Shown here: one piece after another, positions 4,791-5,494 of the stretch
Layout: every line of letters starts with the position of its first letter
How positions within the stretch are numbered: the first letter of the stretch is position 1
DNA from: an uncultured Porphyromonadaceae bacterium
Lineage (GTDB): Bacteria; Bacteroidota; Bacteroidia; Bacteroidales; Muribaculaceae
Assembly: GCA_947177595.1 (NCBI GenBank)
Contig: CAMWUZ010000128.1
Location: forward strand, 1 to 5,494
DNA: 5,494 nucleotides
Direction of reading: 5' to 3'
The notes under the pieces: model-generated
What the model was told of the DNA's origin: nothing
What the model saw: only the letters and a program-made list of their open reading frames with translations
Databases searched by the model: none
Position numbers and translations under genes: made by a program

Positions 4791-5494
4791 ATCGCTTTAT
4801 TATTTCATTGATTTTTAGTATAATCACATTAATACCCACTATGGCACAAAAGAAAATAATTCAGACAGCAGGGCGGCAGCAACTTGGTGAGTTCGCGCCG
4901 GAATTTGCCCGACTCAATGACGACATCCTCTTTGGAGAAGTCTGGAGCCGTAATGATCTTCTTTCGCTGCGTGATCGCAGTCTCGTCACAATCACAAGCC
5001 TTATCTCACAAGGCATTACCGACACCTCGCTTATCTATCACCTTCAGGAGGCTAAGAAGAATGGTATTACCCGCACTGAGATATCCGAAATACTGACCCA
5101 TATCGCGTTCTATGCAGGCTGGCCCAAGGCATGGGGTGCGTTCCGTCTTGCCAAGGATGTCTGGAACGAAGATACCAAAGGTGATGATGCAAAGGCAGCT
5201 TTCGCGCGGGAAATGATTTTCCCGATCGGAGAACCCAATACCGCATACGCCAGATATTTCATAGGTAACAGTTATCTTGCTCAGATTTCGTCAGAACAGA
5301 TACCGTTTGCCAATGTCACTTTTGAGCCCGGTTGTCGCAATAACTGGCATATCCACAAGGCTGACAAGGGTGGAGGTCAGATGCTGGTGGGAGTCGCCGG
5401 TCGTGGCTGGTATCAGGAAGAGGGTAAAGAGCCTGTTGAGATCCTTCCCGGCACTGTTATTAACATCCCCGCCAACGTGAAGCACTGGCATGGC
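4787..5494 (+). CDS. Secreted carboxymuconolactone decarboxylase (CMD)-cupin fusion, 3' partial
   Basis: An open frame from ATG 4787 runs 236 codons to the window edge without a stop, so the C-terminus is missing. Residues 1-20 are a Sec signal peptide (MNRFIISLIF...TMA|QKK). Residues 36-122 are a CMD/AhpD-fold domain: EFAPEFARLNDDILFGEVW, RDRSLVTITSLISQG (62-76), and TEISEILTHIAFYAGWPKAW (97-116), the conserved E...H..fYaGwP signature. The CxxC of AhpD peroxidases is absent, so thiol peroxidase activity is not expected. From about 174 a cupin domain follows: FEPGCRNNWHIHKADKGGGQ carries metal-ligand candidates H188, H190 and Q198 (Q in place of the classic Glu), and PGTVINIPANVKHWHG gives H233/H235. 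CMD-cupin fusions occur in many bacteria; their reactions are mostly unassigned. Location should be periplasmic. It shares four bases with the ABM lipoprotein gene. Confidence 0.92.
   Translation, partial: MNRFIISLIFSIITLIPTMAQKKIIQTAGRQQLGEFAPEFARLNDDILFGEVWSRNDLLSLRDRSLVTITSLISQGITDTSLIYHLQEAKKNGITRTEISEILTHIAFYAGWPKAWGAFRLAKDVWNEDTKGDDAKAAFAREMIFPIGEPNTAYARYFIGNSYLAQISSEQIPFANVTFEPGCRNNWHIHKADKGGGQMLVGVAGRGWYQEEGKEPVEILPGTVINIPANVKHWHG

Noticed and set aside
4884..5096. Plus-strand frame of 70 codons inside the CMD domain, with another at 5277-5480
   Set aside because: Both lie out of frame within the CMD-cupin gene, whose own frame carries unmistakable domain motifs up to the window edge.
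1..5494. CRISPR arrays, tRNA or rRNA genes, transposases, toxin-antitoxin or phage-defence genes
   Set aside because: No regularly spaced repeats, cloverleaf-like sequences or diagnostic protein motifs for such systems were found on either strand.

Overview
The window looks like chromosomal DNA of an anaerobic Bacteroidales bacterium (Bacteroidetes). Four signs agree: the DnaK C-terminal tail ends DVQDVDFEEVK; promoter-like motifs fit the Bacteroidetes TTTG / TAnnTTTG consensus; start codons lack Shine-Dalgarno sequences and sit in A-rich leaders; and the secreted proteins and AraC regulator are of the sort common in gut Bacteroidales. The genus cannot be fixed from sequence reading alone.

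Layout. (1) Bases 1-269 are the 3' end of dnaK, closed by a very clear 14-bp hairpin terminator. (2) A small cytosolic ABM-fold (YgiN-like) monooxygenase follows at 346-624. (3) Bases 625-955 hold no gene. They contain a good Bacteroidetes promoter and a highly structured leader with two competing folds, one of which ends in a U-rich tract like a terminator. (4) An AT-rich gene for a secreted DUF4468-like protein (956-1519) ends at a strong terminator. (5) Bases 1615-1872 are an AT-rich, apparently non-coding stretch. (6) An AraC-family regulator (1873-2787) runs on the minus strand and is divergent from a compact plus-strand operon.

The operon (about 2936 to beyond the window end) encodes: a small unknown protein; a 42-codon ORF that looks like the leftover N-terminus of a maltose/sugar O-acetyltransferase; an amidohydrolase whose middle is deleted in frame; an intact flavin reductase-like split-barrel protein; an ABM-domain lipoprotein; and a secreted carboxymuconolactone decarboxylase (CMD)-cupin fusion cut off by the window edge. 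Spacing is tight (gap of 10, overlap of 4, gaps of 2 and 2, overlap of 4), so the genes are probably co-transcribed and translationally coupled.

Inference on function: the intact genes (flavin reductase, ABM, CMD-cupin) fit redox or ring chemistry on quinone-like or aromatic small molecules, partly carried out in the cell envelope and probably controlled by the divergent AraC protein. The substrate is unknown. Two of the operon members appear degraded, so the pathway may have been trimmed in this strain.
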